DNA of 8,431 nt from Bacteroidaceae bacterium (GCA_028709135.1 JAQVXN010000071.1:1-8431), one strand, 5' to 3'; positions 1-6,963 are shown, counted from the stretch's first letter. Numbers and translations: made by a program. The notes: a model not told the origin generated them from the sequence alone.

Positions 1-1504
1 GAGTAGCGAGACGGATGCGCTGACTTTCGCCGCCCGAGAGGGTAACCGAGGAGCGATTAAGAGACAGATAATCCAATCCCACATCAAGTATAAATTTGAG
101 CCGTTTACTAATTTCTTTTAGAATCTCGCCGCCGATTTTGTTTTGTGTCTCATTGAGATGGGAAGGTAGTTCCTGAATCCAATCATAAAGGGTTCTTAAA
201 TCCATTGTTGAGACCTCGTGAATGTTTTTTCCATTAAGAAAGAAGTGGAGGGCTTCTTTGTTGAGGCGGGCTCCATGACATTCTGGACACACGGAAACTT
301 TGTTGAATTGATCGGCCCAACGCTGCGCCGCAGCTGTCATTTCACGGTCGCTCATTTGTTGAATATATTTTACAAGACCGTCGTAGGCCACATAATAGTC
401 ATTTGAGGCGTGAATGAGGGAAGCCGGAATCCGCAAATCGTGATCTGTGCCACTAAAAATTTCGTCAAGAGCTTCTTGGGGAATATCAGATAGCGGGGTG
501 TTCAATGTGCATTCATACTCTTCAAGCAGTGATTGAATTTGCCAGAAAATAAGAGAATTGGTGTATTTTCCAAGGGGCACGATGCCTCCGTTGTGGATTG
601 ATAGTTTTTTATCGGGAATGACTTTGTCAATGTCGATAACGTGGATGGCGCCGAGGCCCTTGCAGCGGGGACAGGCACCCATGACAGAATTGAAAGAAAA
701 ATCATGTGGAGAAGGATCTCTATAGGAAATGCCGGAATCCGGGCACATCAGATGTTTGCTGTAATATTGAATAGATTTATCTGCGTCATCAAGGACAGCA
801 AGAAGATCTTCTCCGTTTTTAAACGCAGTAGCAACGCTTTTAATAAGGCGCTCTTTGGATTCTGAATTGACGACCAATTTGTCGATAACAATTTCTATGT
901 TATGATTTTTGTAACGATCTAGTTTCAGACCTTTTACCAATTCTGTGATTTCACCATCTACGCGAGCATATAGAAATCCTTTGCGGCGTATGGTTTCAAA
1001 GAGTTCTCGATAATGTCCTTTGCGGTTGCGAATGACAGGAGCAAGCAGGTAAATTTTGTGAGCAGCATACTTTTCTTGCAAAAGAGAAAGAATTTTCTCT
1101 TCGGTATATTTAACCATCTTTTTTCCAGAAACATAGGAGTAAGCTTCTCCAATGCGTGCATAAAGGAGACGTATAAAATCATAAATTTCTGTGACTGTGC
1201 CTACAGTAGATCGCGGATTCTTGTTGGTGGTTTTCTGGTCTATGCTGATGACAGGGCTCAAACCTGAAATTTTGTCCACGTCAGGCCGCTCCATATTGTC
1301 CAAAAAATTACGTGCATAGCTGGAAAACGTTTCAATATATCTACGCTGCCCTTCTGAAAAAATCGTATCGAAGGCCAACGAACTTTTTCCACTGCCACTA
1401 AGGCCTGTAATGACAGTTAAACTATCCCGGGGAATTGTTACGTCAATGTTTTTTAAATTATTGACCCGAGCTCCCCAAACACAAATATCGTTGCTTTCCG
1501 GCAT
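1..1504 (-). CDS. uvrA: UvrA, excinuclease ABC subunit A (N-terminal 501 residues; cut by left edge)
   Basis: UvrA is the damage-recognition ATPase of nucleotide excision repair. It works as a dimer that loads UvrB at lesions in the cytoplasm. The frame is open from the ATG at 1504 to base 1, giving about half of the roughly 940 residues usual for the family. Visible landmarks are Walker A of the first nucleotide-binding domain (GLSGSGKSS, residues 34-42), the conserved stretch around SIDQKTTNKNPRSTVGT, the UvrB-binding region (about 130-250), the first zinc module near 254-281, and the first ABC signature LSGGESQRIRLA (489-500) at the window edge. These positions match E. coli UvrA to within a few residues. 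In the zinc module the expected CxxC...CxxC reads C254-P-D-S257 ... C278-x2-C281, so one Cys is Ser. A further C406-x2-C409 pair follows. The start is 2 bases past the stop of the upstream gene, so the two are probably cotranscribed. Walker B and the second ATPase half lie outside the window. Confidence 0.97.
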   Translation of the reverse strand, partial: MPESNDICVWGARVNNLKNIDVTIPRDSLTVITGLSGSGKSSLAFDTIFSEGQRRYIETFSSYARNFLDNMERPDVDKISGLSPVISIDQKTTNKNPRSTVGTVTEIYDFIRLLYARIGEAYSYVSGKKMVKYTEEKILSLLQEKYAAHKIYLLAPVIRNRKGHYRELFETIRRKGFLYARVDGEITELVKGLKLDRYKNHNIEIVIDKLVVNSESKERLIKSVATAFKNGEDLLAVLDDADKSIQYYSKHLMCPDSGISYRDPSPHDFSFNSVMGACPRCKGLGAIHVIDIDKVIPDKKLSIHNGGIVPLGKYTNSLIFWQIQSLLEEYECTLNTPLSDIPQEALDEIFSGTDHDLRIPASLIHASNDYYVAYDGLVKYIQQMSDREMTAAAQRWADQFNKVSVCPECHGARLNKEALHFFLNGKNIHEVSTMDLRTLYDWIQELPSHLNETQNKIGGEILKEISKRLKFILDVGLDYLSLNRSSVTLSGGESQRIRLAT

Positions 1505-1506
1505 GA

Positions 1507-2214
1507 TTATTTACCCGTAGTTGTTGAGCTTCTTTCGTCGATATAGTTGCGTAAAAGATTGATGGCTTTTCGAATTTTGTAAATTTTACCATCGGCTCCT
1601 TTGGCGTCAATGCGGCAGAAATAGACTCCATCACTTACTTCGCTATTGCCAGACTTGCCGTCCCAACCCTGAGTGATGTCATTCCATTCAAAAAGTTTCT
1701 TGCCCCATCGATTAAAAATATATCCATGAAACTCAATAATGCTTTTATAATCGTTTTTTACTTTAAAAATATCATTTTGTCCATCTCCGTTAGGTGAAAA
1801 GGTGTTGGGAACATTGAGAACGGATTCGCTTGCTGTAACGGAAAAGGGATCTTCAAGTTGATATACAATGGTGTCTGTTCCATTTACGAAAGAAATGGTA
1901 AGGCTGACATAGGATGTTCCGGATTTATCAAAAGTGTAGTTAAAGTCTTGATCATAACGGATAAGATAAGGAGAATCTTGCTTGCCGGACATGTACACAT
2001 GCCATTCGAAATGAGGAGTGTAAGGGCCCATGCTGGTTGGATTCGAAGTGAAATGAGCTACGATAGGAGCAGAGCCAGAATACGTTTGGTCTTCTTCACT
2101 TCCTTGAGCAGTTTCAATGACCATCTTAGGCGTGGCAGTAGGATTATCCTGGGCATGCATTGTCATGACAGACAAAAGAAATATTACAAAGATGGTTAGA
2201 AAATAGCGGTTCAT
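1507..2214 (-). CDS. Exported PKD-like protein with type IX secretion (type B, gliding-motility-associated) C-terminal domain
   Basis: This is a 235-residue exported protein of unknown precise role. Residues 1-21 form a Sec signal peptide (hydrophobic core, cleavage near MHA|Q). Residues about 30-128 look like a PKD/Ig-like beta-sandwich with an FEWHVY strand and a later TSYVSLTISF strand. Residues 134-222 match the CHU_C/TIGR04131-type domain that sends proteins through the type IX secretion system: NVPNTFSPNGDGQNDIF (134-150), FNRWGKKLFEW (167-177), GWDGK (183-187), DGVYF (195-199) and the final NLLR (219-222). The family normally ends just after this last strand, but here 13 more residues rich in Ser and Thr follow. 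The gene lies immediately upstream of uvrA with a 2-base gap, and starts from a promoter region shared with the divergent LysM gene. The domain assignment is firm from its motifs. Whether the protein is really secreted by type IX depends on the genome having that system, which this window cannot show. Confidence 0.82.
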   Translation of the reverse strand: MNRYFLTIFVIFLLSVMTMHAQDNPTATPKMVIETAQGSEEDQTYSGSAPIVAHFTSNPTSMGPYTPHFEWHVYMSGKQDSPYLIRYDQDFNYTFDKSGTSYVSLTISFVNGTDTIVYQLEDPFSVTASESVLNVPNTFSPNGDGQNDIFKVKNDYKSIIEFHGYIFNRWGKKLFEWNDITQGWDGKSGNSEVSDGVYFCRIDAKGADGKIYKIRKAINLLRNYIDERSSTTTGK

Positions 2215-2231
2215 ATCTCTTAAACTTTTTG

Positions 2232-2239
2232 CAAAAATA
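2232..2239 (-). promoter_or_regulatory. Bacteroidetes-type -7 element for the type B sorting-domain gene and uvrA
   Basis: Read on the minus strand this is TATTTTTG, an exact match to the Bacteroidetes -7 consensus TAnnTTTG. It ends 17 bases before the ATG at 2214. No clear TTTG -33 element is present 19-21 bases further upstream. The call rests on the -7 match and its place in a divergent intergenic region. Confidence 0.5.
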
Positions 2240-2270
2240 CACTTTTTCGGTGAATTAGCCGCTTTTTTTG

Positions 2271-2278
2271 TACTTTTG
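2271..2278 (+). promoter_or_regulatory. Bacteroidetes-type -7 element for the LysM/barrel gene pair
   Basis: TACTTTTG fits the consensus TAnnTTTG exactly and is preceded by a T tract. A degenerate -33-like TTCGG lies at about 2246-2250, roughly 20 bases upstream. Transcription would start near 2285, leaving a 5' leader of about 15 bases before the ATG at 2301. It faces away from the minus-strand -7 element at 2232-2239. Confidence 0.55.
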
Positions 2279-2300
2279 TGGTCTTAAATAATCTTACCGG

Positions 2301-3899
2301 ATGATGAAAGGTAGAATTTTTAAAGTGTTCATGTTGTGCTTGCTGCTTTTAGTAGCGAAAGGGGAAACGGCGGCTGCAAAGCAAACGCCAACTACCGTGC
2401 AAAGTGAACATCGTTTTCATACAATTCAAAAAGGAGAGACGTTGTATGGGCTGACGCGTCTTTACCAAGTGAAGGCGGAAGATATCTGTGCAGCGAATCC
2501 AGGACTCAGTGCGGAGAATTTTAAAGTCGGCACAGTGATACTTATTCCGGCCGCTTCTGCAATGGAAGCCGAGAAAAAGGATACGGTAGAAATAGAAAAA
2601 GAGGAGCCCAAAGGATTGGCGGGCTCCGGATGCCGAGAAATGCATGAGGTAAAGCGAAAAGAAACACTTTACAGCATTGCACAAAATTATGGGGTGACGT
2701 TGGAAGAATTGCTTAAAGCCAATCCCGAAACGTGGAAAGAGGGCTTTAAATTGAAAAAGAAAATGGTGCTATGTATTCCATATCATAAAGAAAAAAAAGA
2801 ACTCAAAGAAGAACCTACTAACGAAGAACTTTTTAATAGAGCGCGGAAATCTACACAAGGTCTCAAAACCATTCGCGTAGGCGTGATATTACCTTTTAAG
2901 GAAAAAACCGCAATAGCAGCTCGTACTTTGGATTACTATCGAGGTTTGCTAATGGCCGTGGACAGTTTGAAACGAACCGGTGTTTCTTTTGAAATTTATA
3001 CTTTTGATGCGGGTAAGACGAAAGCTGATTTGGATGAGGTACTGCAACGACCAATTATACCTTTGCTCGATATTATTTTCGGACCTGTTGATGTTACACA
3101 GATTAAGGCCGTCAGCGAATTATCAAAAAAACATAAAATCCCAATGATTGTGCCTTTTTCCAGTAAAAGCGATGAGGTACATTCAAATCCATATTTCTTT
3201 GTACTGAATGCGCCAGACAGTGTGCAGTATCAAGAAGTCGCCATGTTGTTTGGCTCTCTGTTTTCTAAAAATAATTTTCTGCTGATTGAGACGGGGCGGC
3301 CAATGGAACCTGTGATTCCTTATTTGAAGAAAAATTTTGATTCTTTACGTTATGCAAAACTTCCTATCTCCGAAAAGACGTTATTGTCTCGTTTAGATCC
3401 AGACAAAGAAAATGTAATTATGCTGACTTCTGCAGACCAGAAATCACTCAATATATTAATGCCCGTGCTGAGAAACGTGATACATTCGCATCCCGAACTT
3501 AAAGTAAAACTTTTTGGTTATCCTGAATGGCAACTTTATGTTTCTGGTTTACTGGAAGACTATTACGCTGTTGACACATATATTTTTAGCCCTTTTTATT
3601 TAAATTACTCTTCGCACGGTTATCGACTTTTTAGTAATGAGTTTTATAAAAATTTTCATTCGGAAATGCTTCAGGTCACACCGCGCGTAGCTATTTATGG
3701 TTTTGATTGTGGCATTTATTTTTTGAAAGGTTTAGAACATTATGGCCGGAATTTTGATAAACAGAATGTTTATACCCGTCCTCTTCAGAATAAATTTATG
3801 ATGGAACGCGAAACAACATGGGGTGGTTTAACAAATCATCAGATGCAACTGATTCACTATATGCCTTCGCATCAAATTGAAATTATTGAAAAGAAATGA
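2301..3899 (+). CDS. Exported protein with two LysM domains and a periplasmic-binding-protein-like domain
   Basis: The 532-residue product begins with a signal peptide (residues about 1-26, cleavage near AAA|K). Two LysM domains follow, at about 38-83 (HTIQKGETLYGLTRLYQV ... VILIP) and 114-160 (HEVKRKETLYSIAQNYGV ... VLCIP). LysM domains bind the glycan of peptidoglycan, so the protein should be anchored at the cell wall in the periplasm. A charged Lys/Glu-rich linker at 162-178 leads to a domain from about 190 to the end that resembles a type I periplasmic-binding fold (IRVGVILPFKE at the first strand, DYYRGLLMAVDSL, then DIIFGPVDVTQIKAVSELSKKHKIPMIVPFSS). This is the layout of Bacteroidetes proteins named LysM-domain or amino-acid ABC transporter substrate-binding proteins. 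No transporter permease or ATPase is adjacent, so transport is unlikely to be its job. Two adjacent ATGs (2301 and 2304) are possible starts. It overlaps the following barrel gene by 4 bases, suggesting coupled translation and a shared envelope role. The ligand is unknown. Confidence 0.85.
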   Translation: MMKGRIFKVFMLCLLLLVAKGETAAAKQTPTTVQSEHRFHTIQKGETLYGLTRLYQVKAEDICAANPGLSAENFKVGTVILIPAASAMEAEKKDTVEIEKEEPKGLAGSGCREMHEVKRKETLYSIAQNYGVTLEELLKANPETWKEGFKLKKKMVLCIPYHKEKKELKEEPTNEELFNRARKSTQGLKTIRVGVILPFKEKTAIAARTLDYYRGLLMAVDSLKRTGVSFEIYTFDAGKTKADLDEVLQRPIIPLLDIIFGPVDVTQIKAVSELSKKHKIPMIVPFSSKSDEVHSNPYFFVLNAPDSVQYQEVAMLFGSLFSKNNFLLIETGRPMEPVIPYLKKNFDSLRYAKLPISEKTLLSRLDPDKENVIMLTSADQKSLNILMPVLRNVIHSHPELKVKLFGYPEWQLYVSGLLEDYYAVDTYIFSPFYLNYSSHGYRLFSNEFYKNFHSEMLQVTPRVAIYGFDCGIYFLKGLEHYGRNFDKQNVYTRPLQNKFMMERETTWGGLTNHQMQLIHYMPSHQIEIIEKK

Positions 3900-4618
3900 A
3901 AAGATTTTTCTATCTGTTTTTGTTTTTCTCTATTTACGCCAGTGTGTCGCTGCGCGCTCAAATTGGGGAGAGTCGTTCGCAATTGAGTATTGGTGGCAAT
4001 GCCGGTTTTAGTTTCGCTTCTGTTGATTTTGAACCTACGATCAAACAAGGACAACTAGTGTGTCCCACGGTGGGCTTGACGATGCGTTATACATGTGAAA
4101 AGTATTTTTCTACGGTTTGCGCTCTTCAAATGGAGGTGAACTATATGCGTTTGGGATGGAAAGAAAGTGTGATGAATAGTGAAAGCCAACCATTACCAGA
4201 TAACTATCAACGTGAAATCGGATATGTGCAGTTGCCGATGATGGCCCGTTTAGCGTGGGGAAAGGAACAGCATGGACTGATGTTCTTTTTGTTGGCAGGA
4301 CCTCAAATTTCTCTGTATTTGGGTGATACGTCCAAAAAAAGTGCTACCTGGACTCTGAATGCATCAGGTAATCCAGATCGTCCAAACAATGTTTATCAAC
4401 AATATGGAATGGCTATCGAACGGAAAATAGATTACGGATTGACAGGCGGTGTTGGAATGGAATTGAATACCGCATTGGGCCATTTTATACTAGAAGGACG
4501 TTATTATTTTGGACTAAACGACATTTATAATAATTCCAAGAAGGATGTTTTTTCGCGATCGGCAAATCGTGTCATGATCGGTAAGGTAACTTATCTTTTT
4601 GATTTATTTAATCAATAG
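3896..4618 (+). CDS. Outer-membrane beta-barrel protein of the PorT/OMP_b-brl_2 type
   Basis: This 240-residue protein has a signal peptide (1-21, cleavage at LRA|Q) followed by alternating hydrophobic/polar strands expected of a small outer-membrane barrel. Characteristic stretches are SIGGNAGFSFASVDFEP (31-47), MRYTCEKYF (63-71), a strand ending YMRLGWKE (83-90), YVQLPMMARLAW (110-121), AGPQISLYLG (134-143) and YGLTGGVGMEL (180-190). It ends with VTYLFDLFNQ. The RY..EKYF ... GWKE ... YVQLP pattern is typical of Bacteroidetes barrels annotated as porin family or PorT family proteins. PorT itself is a type IX secretion component of similar length, but the match here is at family level, so I do not claim it is PorT. 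Its ATG sits inside the stop region of the LysM gene (ATGA overlap), so it is the second gene of a two-gene operon. It converges with mutY, 52 bases away. Cysteines at 56, 67 and 75 are somewhat unusual for a barrel. Confidence 0.75.
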   Translation: MKRFFYLFLFFSIYASVSLRAQIGESRSQLSIGGNAGFSFASVDFEPTIKQGQLVCPTVGLTMRYTCEKYFSTVCALQMEVNYMRLGWKESVMNSESQPLPDNYQREIGYVQLPMMARLAWGKEQHGLMFFLLAGPQISLYLGDTSKKSATWTLNASGNPDRPNNVYQQYGMAIERKIDYGLTGGVGMELNTALGHFILEGRYYFGLNDIYNNSKKDVFSRSANRVMIGKVTYLFDLFNQ

Positions 4619-4642
4619 CTTTTTGTTTTAAATAAAACTATT
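4614..4642. terminator. AT-rich inverted repeat between convergent genes, possible weak bidirectional terminator
   Basis: The 52-base gap between the barrel gene and mutY holds a perfect GTTTTA-AA-TAAAAC inverted repeat (4625-4638), flanked by AATAG (4614-4618) and CTATT (4638-4642). The stem is almost all A:T and no run of T follows directly on either strand. The convergent position favours a terminator, but the sequence is not a standard intrinsic one. Confidence 0.25.
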
Positions 4643-4670
4643 CCTGTAAAGGCCGGTGTTGCTAAAAAAA

Positions 4671-5729
4671 CTATTTTTGAATTAACTCCAAATCAATCAG
4701 AACGGGGAAAGCATAATTTCCAAGTTCATTCAAAGGAACAAAAAAATAATCTTTTGGTAAGTTTATACGAAGTTGTTCGGAAATCGTAGTAAGGTGAAGC
4801 AGGAAAAAATCAGCATGAATAATGCGGTGAGTGAGAATGTGCTTTACGTTTTGGTGTAAAATGCTAAGTGATGCACCACCTTCTTTCATAGCAGTATCTA
4901 TCAATGGATGACGGATGACGCTAGTTGTATCTGAACTTTCTGTTTCAATCAGAAAGGGTTCGTAAAGTCCTTTCCAAATATCCTTAGTACTGCGTTTATG
5001 GATCAGTAGACAATTATTGTTGATGATAAAAAAGTAAGAGAAATAACGATGTTTTTGTTGCATTTTGTGCAATTTGACAGGTAATTTCTCTGCAAGGTCA
5101 TTGTTCCTGGCTATACATTCTGTTTGCAAGGGGCAATTGTTACAATTTGGATTTGCAGGCGTACATTGTATGGCACCGAAATCCATGAGAGCCTGATTAT
5201 AGTCTGCCGGATGTTCTGTGTCCAATAATTTGTTCGCAAGATCTTGAAAAAAATGTTTTCCCTGTGTGGTGTCGATGGGGAGATCAATGCCGAAAACGCG
5301 TGACAATACGCGATATACATTGCCATCCACGGTGGCTACCGGCAATGAGAAAGCAAAAGAGCAGATGGCAGCAGCTGTATAGTCGCCTACGCCTTTAAGG
5401 GCTCTGATTTCAGTATAGGTGGAAGGAAATTTGCCGCAATTTGCGATTGTTTGGGCAGCCGTGTGCAAATTGCGAGCACGAGAATAATAGCCCAACCCTT
5501 CCCATGCTTTTAGAACTTCGTCCTCACTGGCTTTAGCTAGAGTAAAAACATCCGGAAATTGTTTCAAAAAACGCAGATAATAATCGTGTCCCTGGTCAAT
5601 GCGGGTTTGTTGCAGAATGATTTCGCTTATCCAGATGCGATAAGGGTCGGTAATCCCGCGCCATGGTAATTCGCGCCGGTTTAAGTGATACCATTCTTCA
5701 AGCTGTTTTCTGAAAAGTTGTTCTTTCAT
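4671..5729 (-). CDS. mutY: MutY, A/G-specific adenine DNA glycosylase
   Basis: MutY removes adenine mispaired with 8-oxoguanine or guanine, in base excision repair. With the ATG at 5729 the protein has 352 residues, like E. coli MutY (350). Landmarks are LPWRG (21-25), the catalytic Glu36 in SEIILQQT (35-42), the GLGYYSRARNL segment (78-88), the helix-hairpin-helix LKGVGDYTAAAI (111-122) and the catalytic Asp135 in ATVDGNVYR (132-140). A complete [4Fe-4S] motif follows, Cys189-x6-Cys196-x2-Cys199-x5-Cys205. The C-terminal NUDIX-like domain that reads 8-oxoguanine runs from about 229 to the end, with KDIWKGLYEPF and an LTH loop in the place of the Phe-Ser-His motif. An AAGGAAG sequence 8 bases before this ATG supports the start. 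A GTG at 5774 would add 15 residues unlike the family. The gene lies 71 bases downstream of tRNA-Leu on the same strand with no clear terminator between. Confidence 0.97.
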   Translation of the reverse strand: MKEQLFRKQLEEWYHLNRRELPWRGITDPYRIWISEIILQQTRIDQGHDYYLRFLKQFPDVFTLAKASEDEVLKAWEGLGYYSRARNLHTAAQTIANCGKFPSTYTEIRALKGVGDYTAAAICSFAFSLPVATVDGNVYRVLSRVFGIDLPIDTTQGKHFFQDLANKLLDTEHPADYNQALMDFGAIQCTPANPNCNNCPLQTECIARNNDLAEKLPVKLHKMQQKHRYFSYFFIINNNCLLIHKRSTKDIWKGLYEPFLIETESSDTTSVIRHPLIDTAMKEGGASLSILHQNVKHILTHRIIHADFFLLHLTTISEQLRINLPKDYFFVPLNELGNYAFPVLIDLELIQK

Positions 5730-5800
5730 TGTTGATACTTCCTTGTGAAAACAATAAAAGCCAAACACCATCACGCGGAAAGATATTTAGCTTTAATTTG

Positions 5801-5882
5801 TGCGCCTGACAGGACTCGAACCTGCAAGACCAGAGCCAATAGATCCTAAGTCTATCGCGTCTACCAATTTCGCCACAGGCGC
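5801..5882 (-). tRNA. tRNA-Leu, anticodon UAG
   Basis: The minus strand folds as a class II tRNA of 82 bases. The acceptor stem GCGCCTG pairs with CAGGCGC, followed by discriminator A. The D arm contains AATTGGTAGACGC. The anticodon stem ATAGA/TCTAT encloses the loop CTTAGGA, giving anticodon TAG. A 13-base variable arm is present, and the T arm is GCAGG-TTCGAGT-CCTGT, including one G:T pair. The long variable arm, discriminator A and anticodon all point to leucine. The 3' CCA is not encoded (CAA follows), so it must be added after transcription. A plus-strand open frame across it is a spurious antisense reading. Confidence 0.96.
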
Positions 5883-5893
5883 TTTTCTGGGTG

Positions 5894-5901
5894 CAAATTT
5901 A
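5894..5901 (-). promoter_or_regulatory. Promoter -7 element for tRNA-Leu (and possibly mutY)
   Basis: On the minus strand this reads TAAATTTG, an exact fit to TAnnTTTG. It ends 11 bases before the tRNA 5' end, which places the transcription start a few bases upstream of the mature tRNA. No strong -33 element is seen. Confidence 0.5.
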
Positions 5902-5914
5902 ATACATTTAATTG

Positions 5915-5933
5915 AAAAAACTCATGAAAGAGT
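5915..5933 (-). terminator. Possible weak terminator after the S41 peptidase gene
   Basis: Just past the S41 stop, the minus strand carries a 4-base-pair stem (ACTC/GAGT, loop TTTCAT) followed by a run of six T. The stem is short, so this is a tentative call. Its position between the S41 operon and the tRNA promoter fits a transcription boundary. Confidence 0.3.
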
Positions 5934-5940
5934 AGATAAA

Positions 5941-6963
5941 TCATTTTTTAAGAAAGCTTCTGGCTGCTTCAATGATGGTGTCAACGTTCCTGGCCATGTC
6001 TAATTGGGTCATGTTAATACTAACGTCAGGTTCGATACCAAACTCTGTAGGGTTCATATCTTTGTCATACATGGGACAAGCAGAGAATCTGAGAGCCCAT
6101 CCATTAGGTAATTCGGAACTGAATGGAAGTCCTCCACCTCCTCCTGTTTGTGCTCCCATTACTGTCACATTGGGGCAGGCTTTCATATACATTACGAAAG
6201 AATTTGCGGCACTATAACAACGTCTGTTTGTAAGCACAACGACTTTCTTCTGCCATCTTACGCCAGTAGCAGGTGTAAGTTTGATTGCCTCAGGAGAGGA
6301 AAATTCGGAGTGACCTTTTCCTGTTTTATGACAGATATAACCTCCTGTAATTACTTGATTAGTGAAACACTCTGCCAAGGCTTGTGCGGAAGTGAGCATT
6401 CCACCTTCGTTGTTACGGACGTCAACAATGACTCCATTGCAAATGGCAAGTTTTGAAAAAATAGCACTAAGATTTCCACTGCCAAATGTATTATTGAACG
6501 AACTACAGTAAATGTAACCGATATTGTCGTCTAAAATGCGGTATTTGATGCCCCCCGTGAGATAATAATCCGTGCCGAGATAAAGTCTTTGGATGCTGTC
6601 ACTAAAGTTTGCAGGATATTTCTCGTACCAATCCCAAAAACGAGCAGTATTAAAAGAGGAGGATAAATTGACGTGACCATCGCGCAAGTCACGCAGCATA
6701 CGTGCGCAGACATCAAACAATTGTTCATCTGTCATGGTGGGCGAGAGCCTTTCTTTATAATAGGTGTATTCATCGTTCCAGTTGAGTCCGTAAACATCTG
6801 ATTTTTCAGGGAAGAAGCAATAATGTTCATCTAAAATTTGCCAAAGCGCCTGAAAATTTCCATTCACGGAGTTTGTCTGCGTGTCTTCTGTTACGCAGGA
6901 AACCAAAAGCAAAGGGAGAAATGAAACGGAGAGTATGAGCGCTATGTGATGTAGAAATTTCAT
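5941..6963 (-). CDS. S41-family peptidase, lipoprotein (tricorn/C-terminal-processing-protease superfamily)
   Basis: The 340-residue product has a lipoprotein signal peptide with lipobox LVSC, so Cys23 should be lipidated and the protein held at a membrane facing the periplasm or cell surface. The S41 core is visible: RDGHVNL with His97, the strand and loop GVIVDVRNNEGG (177-188), and the nucleophile region VVVLTNRRCYSAANSF (241-256) with Ser251. GAQTGGGGGLPFSSELPNGW (270-289) and NPTEFGIEPDV (304-314) with Glu307 follow. The Lys general base of CtpA-type enzymes (GEKT) is replaced by Gln272. The Ser251-to-Glu307 spacing of 56 is close to the Ser-Glu spacing of the tricorn core protease, so a Ser/His/Glu mechanism is likely. 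A recognisable PDZ domain is not seen. Ten cysteines (23, 49, 86, 153, 175, 199, 211, 249, 263, 296) are many for an exported Bacteroidetes protein. The start overlaps the stop of the DUF3316-like gene by 4 bases, indicating one operon. The substrate is unknown. Confidence 0.88.
   Translation of the reverse strand: MKFLHHIALILSVSFLPLLLVSCVTEDTQTNSVNGNFQALWQILDEHYCFFPEKSDVYGLNWNDEYTYYKERLSPTMTDEQLFDVCARMLRDLRDGHVNLSSSFNTARFWDWYEKYPANFSDSIQRLYLGTDYYLTGGIKYRILDDNIGYIYCSSFNNTFGSGNLSAIFSKLAICNGVIVDVRNNEGGMLTSAQALAECFTNQVITGGYICHKTGKGHSEFSSPEAIKLTPATGVRWQKKVVVLTNRRCYSAANSFVMYMKACPNVTVMGAQTGGGGGLPFSSELPNGWALRFSACPMYDKDMNPTEFGIEPDVSINMTQLDMARNVDTIIEAARSFLKK

Noticed and set aside
641..1267. Short plus-strand open frames across uvrA (641-865 and 1013-1267)
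   Set aside because: They are antisense to clearly conserved UvrA sequence and show no domain.
1858..2199. 113-residue plus-strand open frame
   Set aside because: Antisense shadow of the type B sorting-domain gene, rich in Arg and Ile, with no recognisable motif.
5730..5774. Upstream GTG start adding 15 residues to MutY
   Set aside because: The family starts near the ATG at 5729, which has an AAGGAAG sequence before it; the extra residues do not resemble MutY.
5801..5822. tRNA-Leu 3' end as an integration site for a mobile element
   Set aside because: No second copy of the tRNA 3' end was seen in the window, and no integrase gene is nearby.
5800..6003. 67-residue plus-strand open frame beginning MRLTGLEPARPEP
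   Set aside because: This is the well-known spurious reading antisense to a tRNA-Leu gene, running on into the S41 gene.
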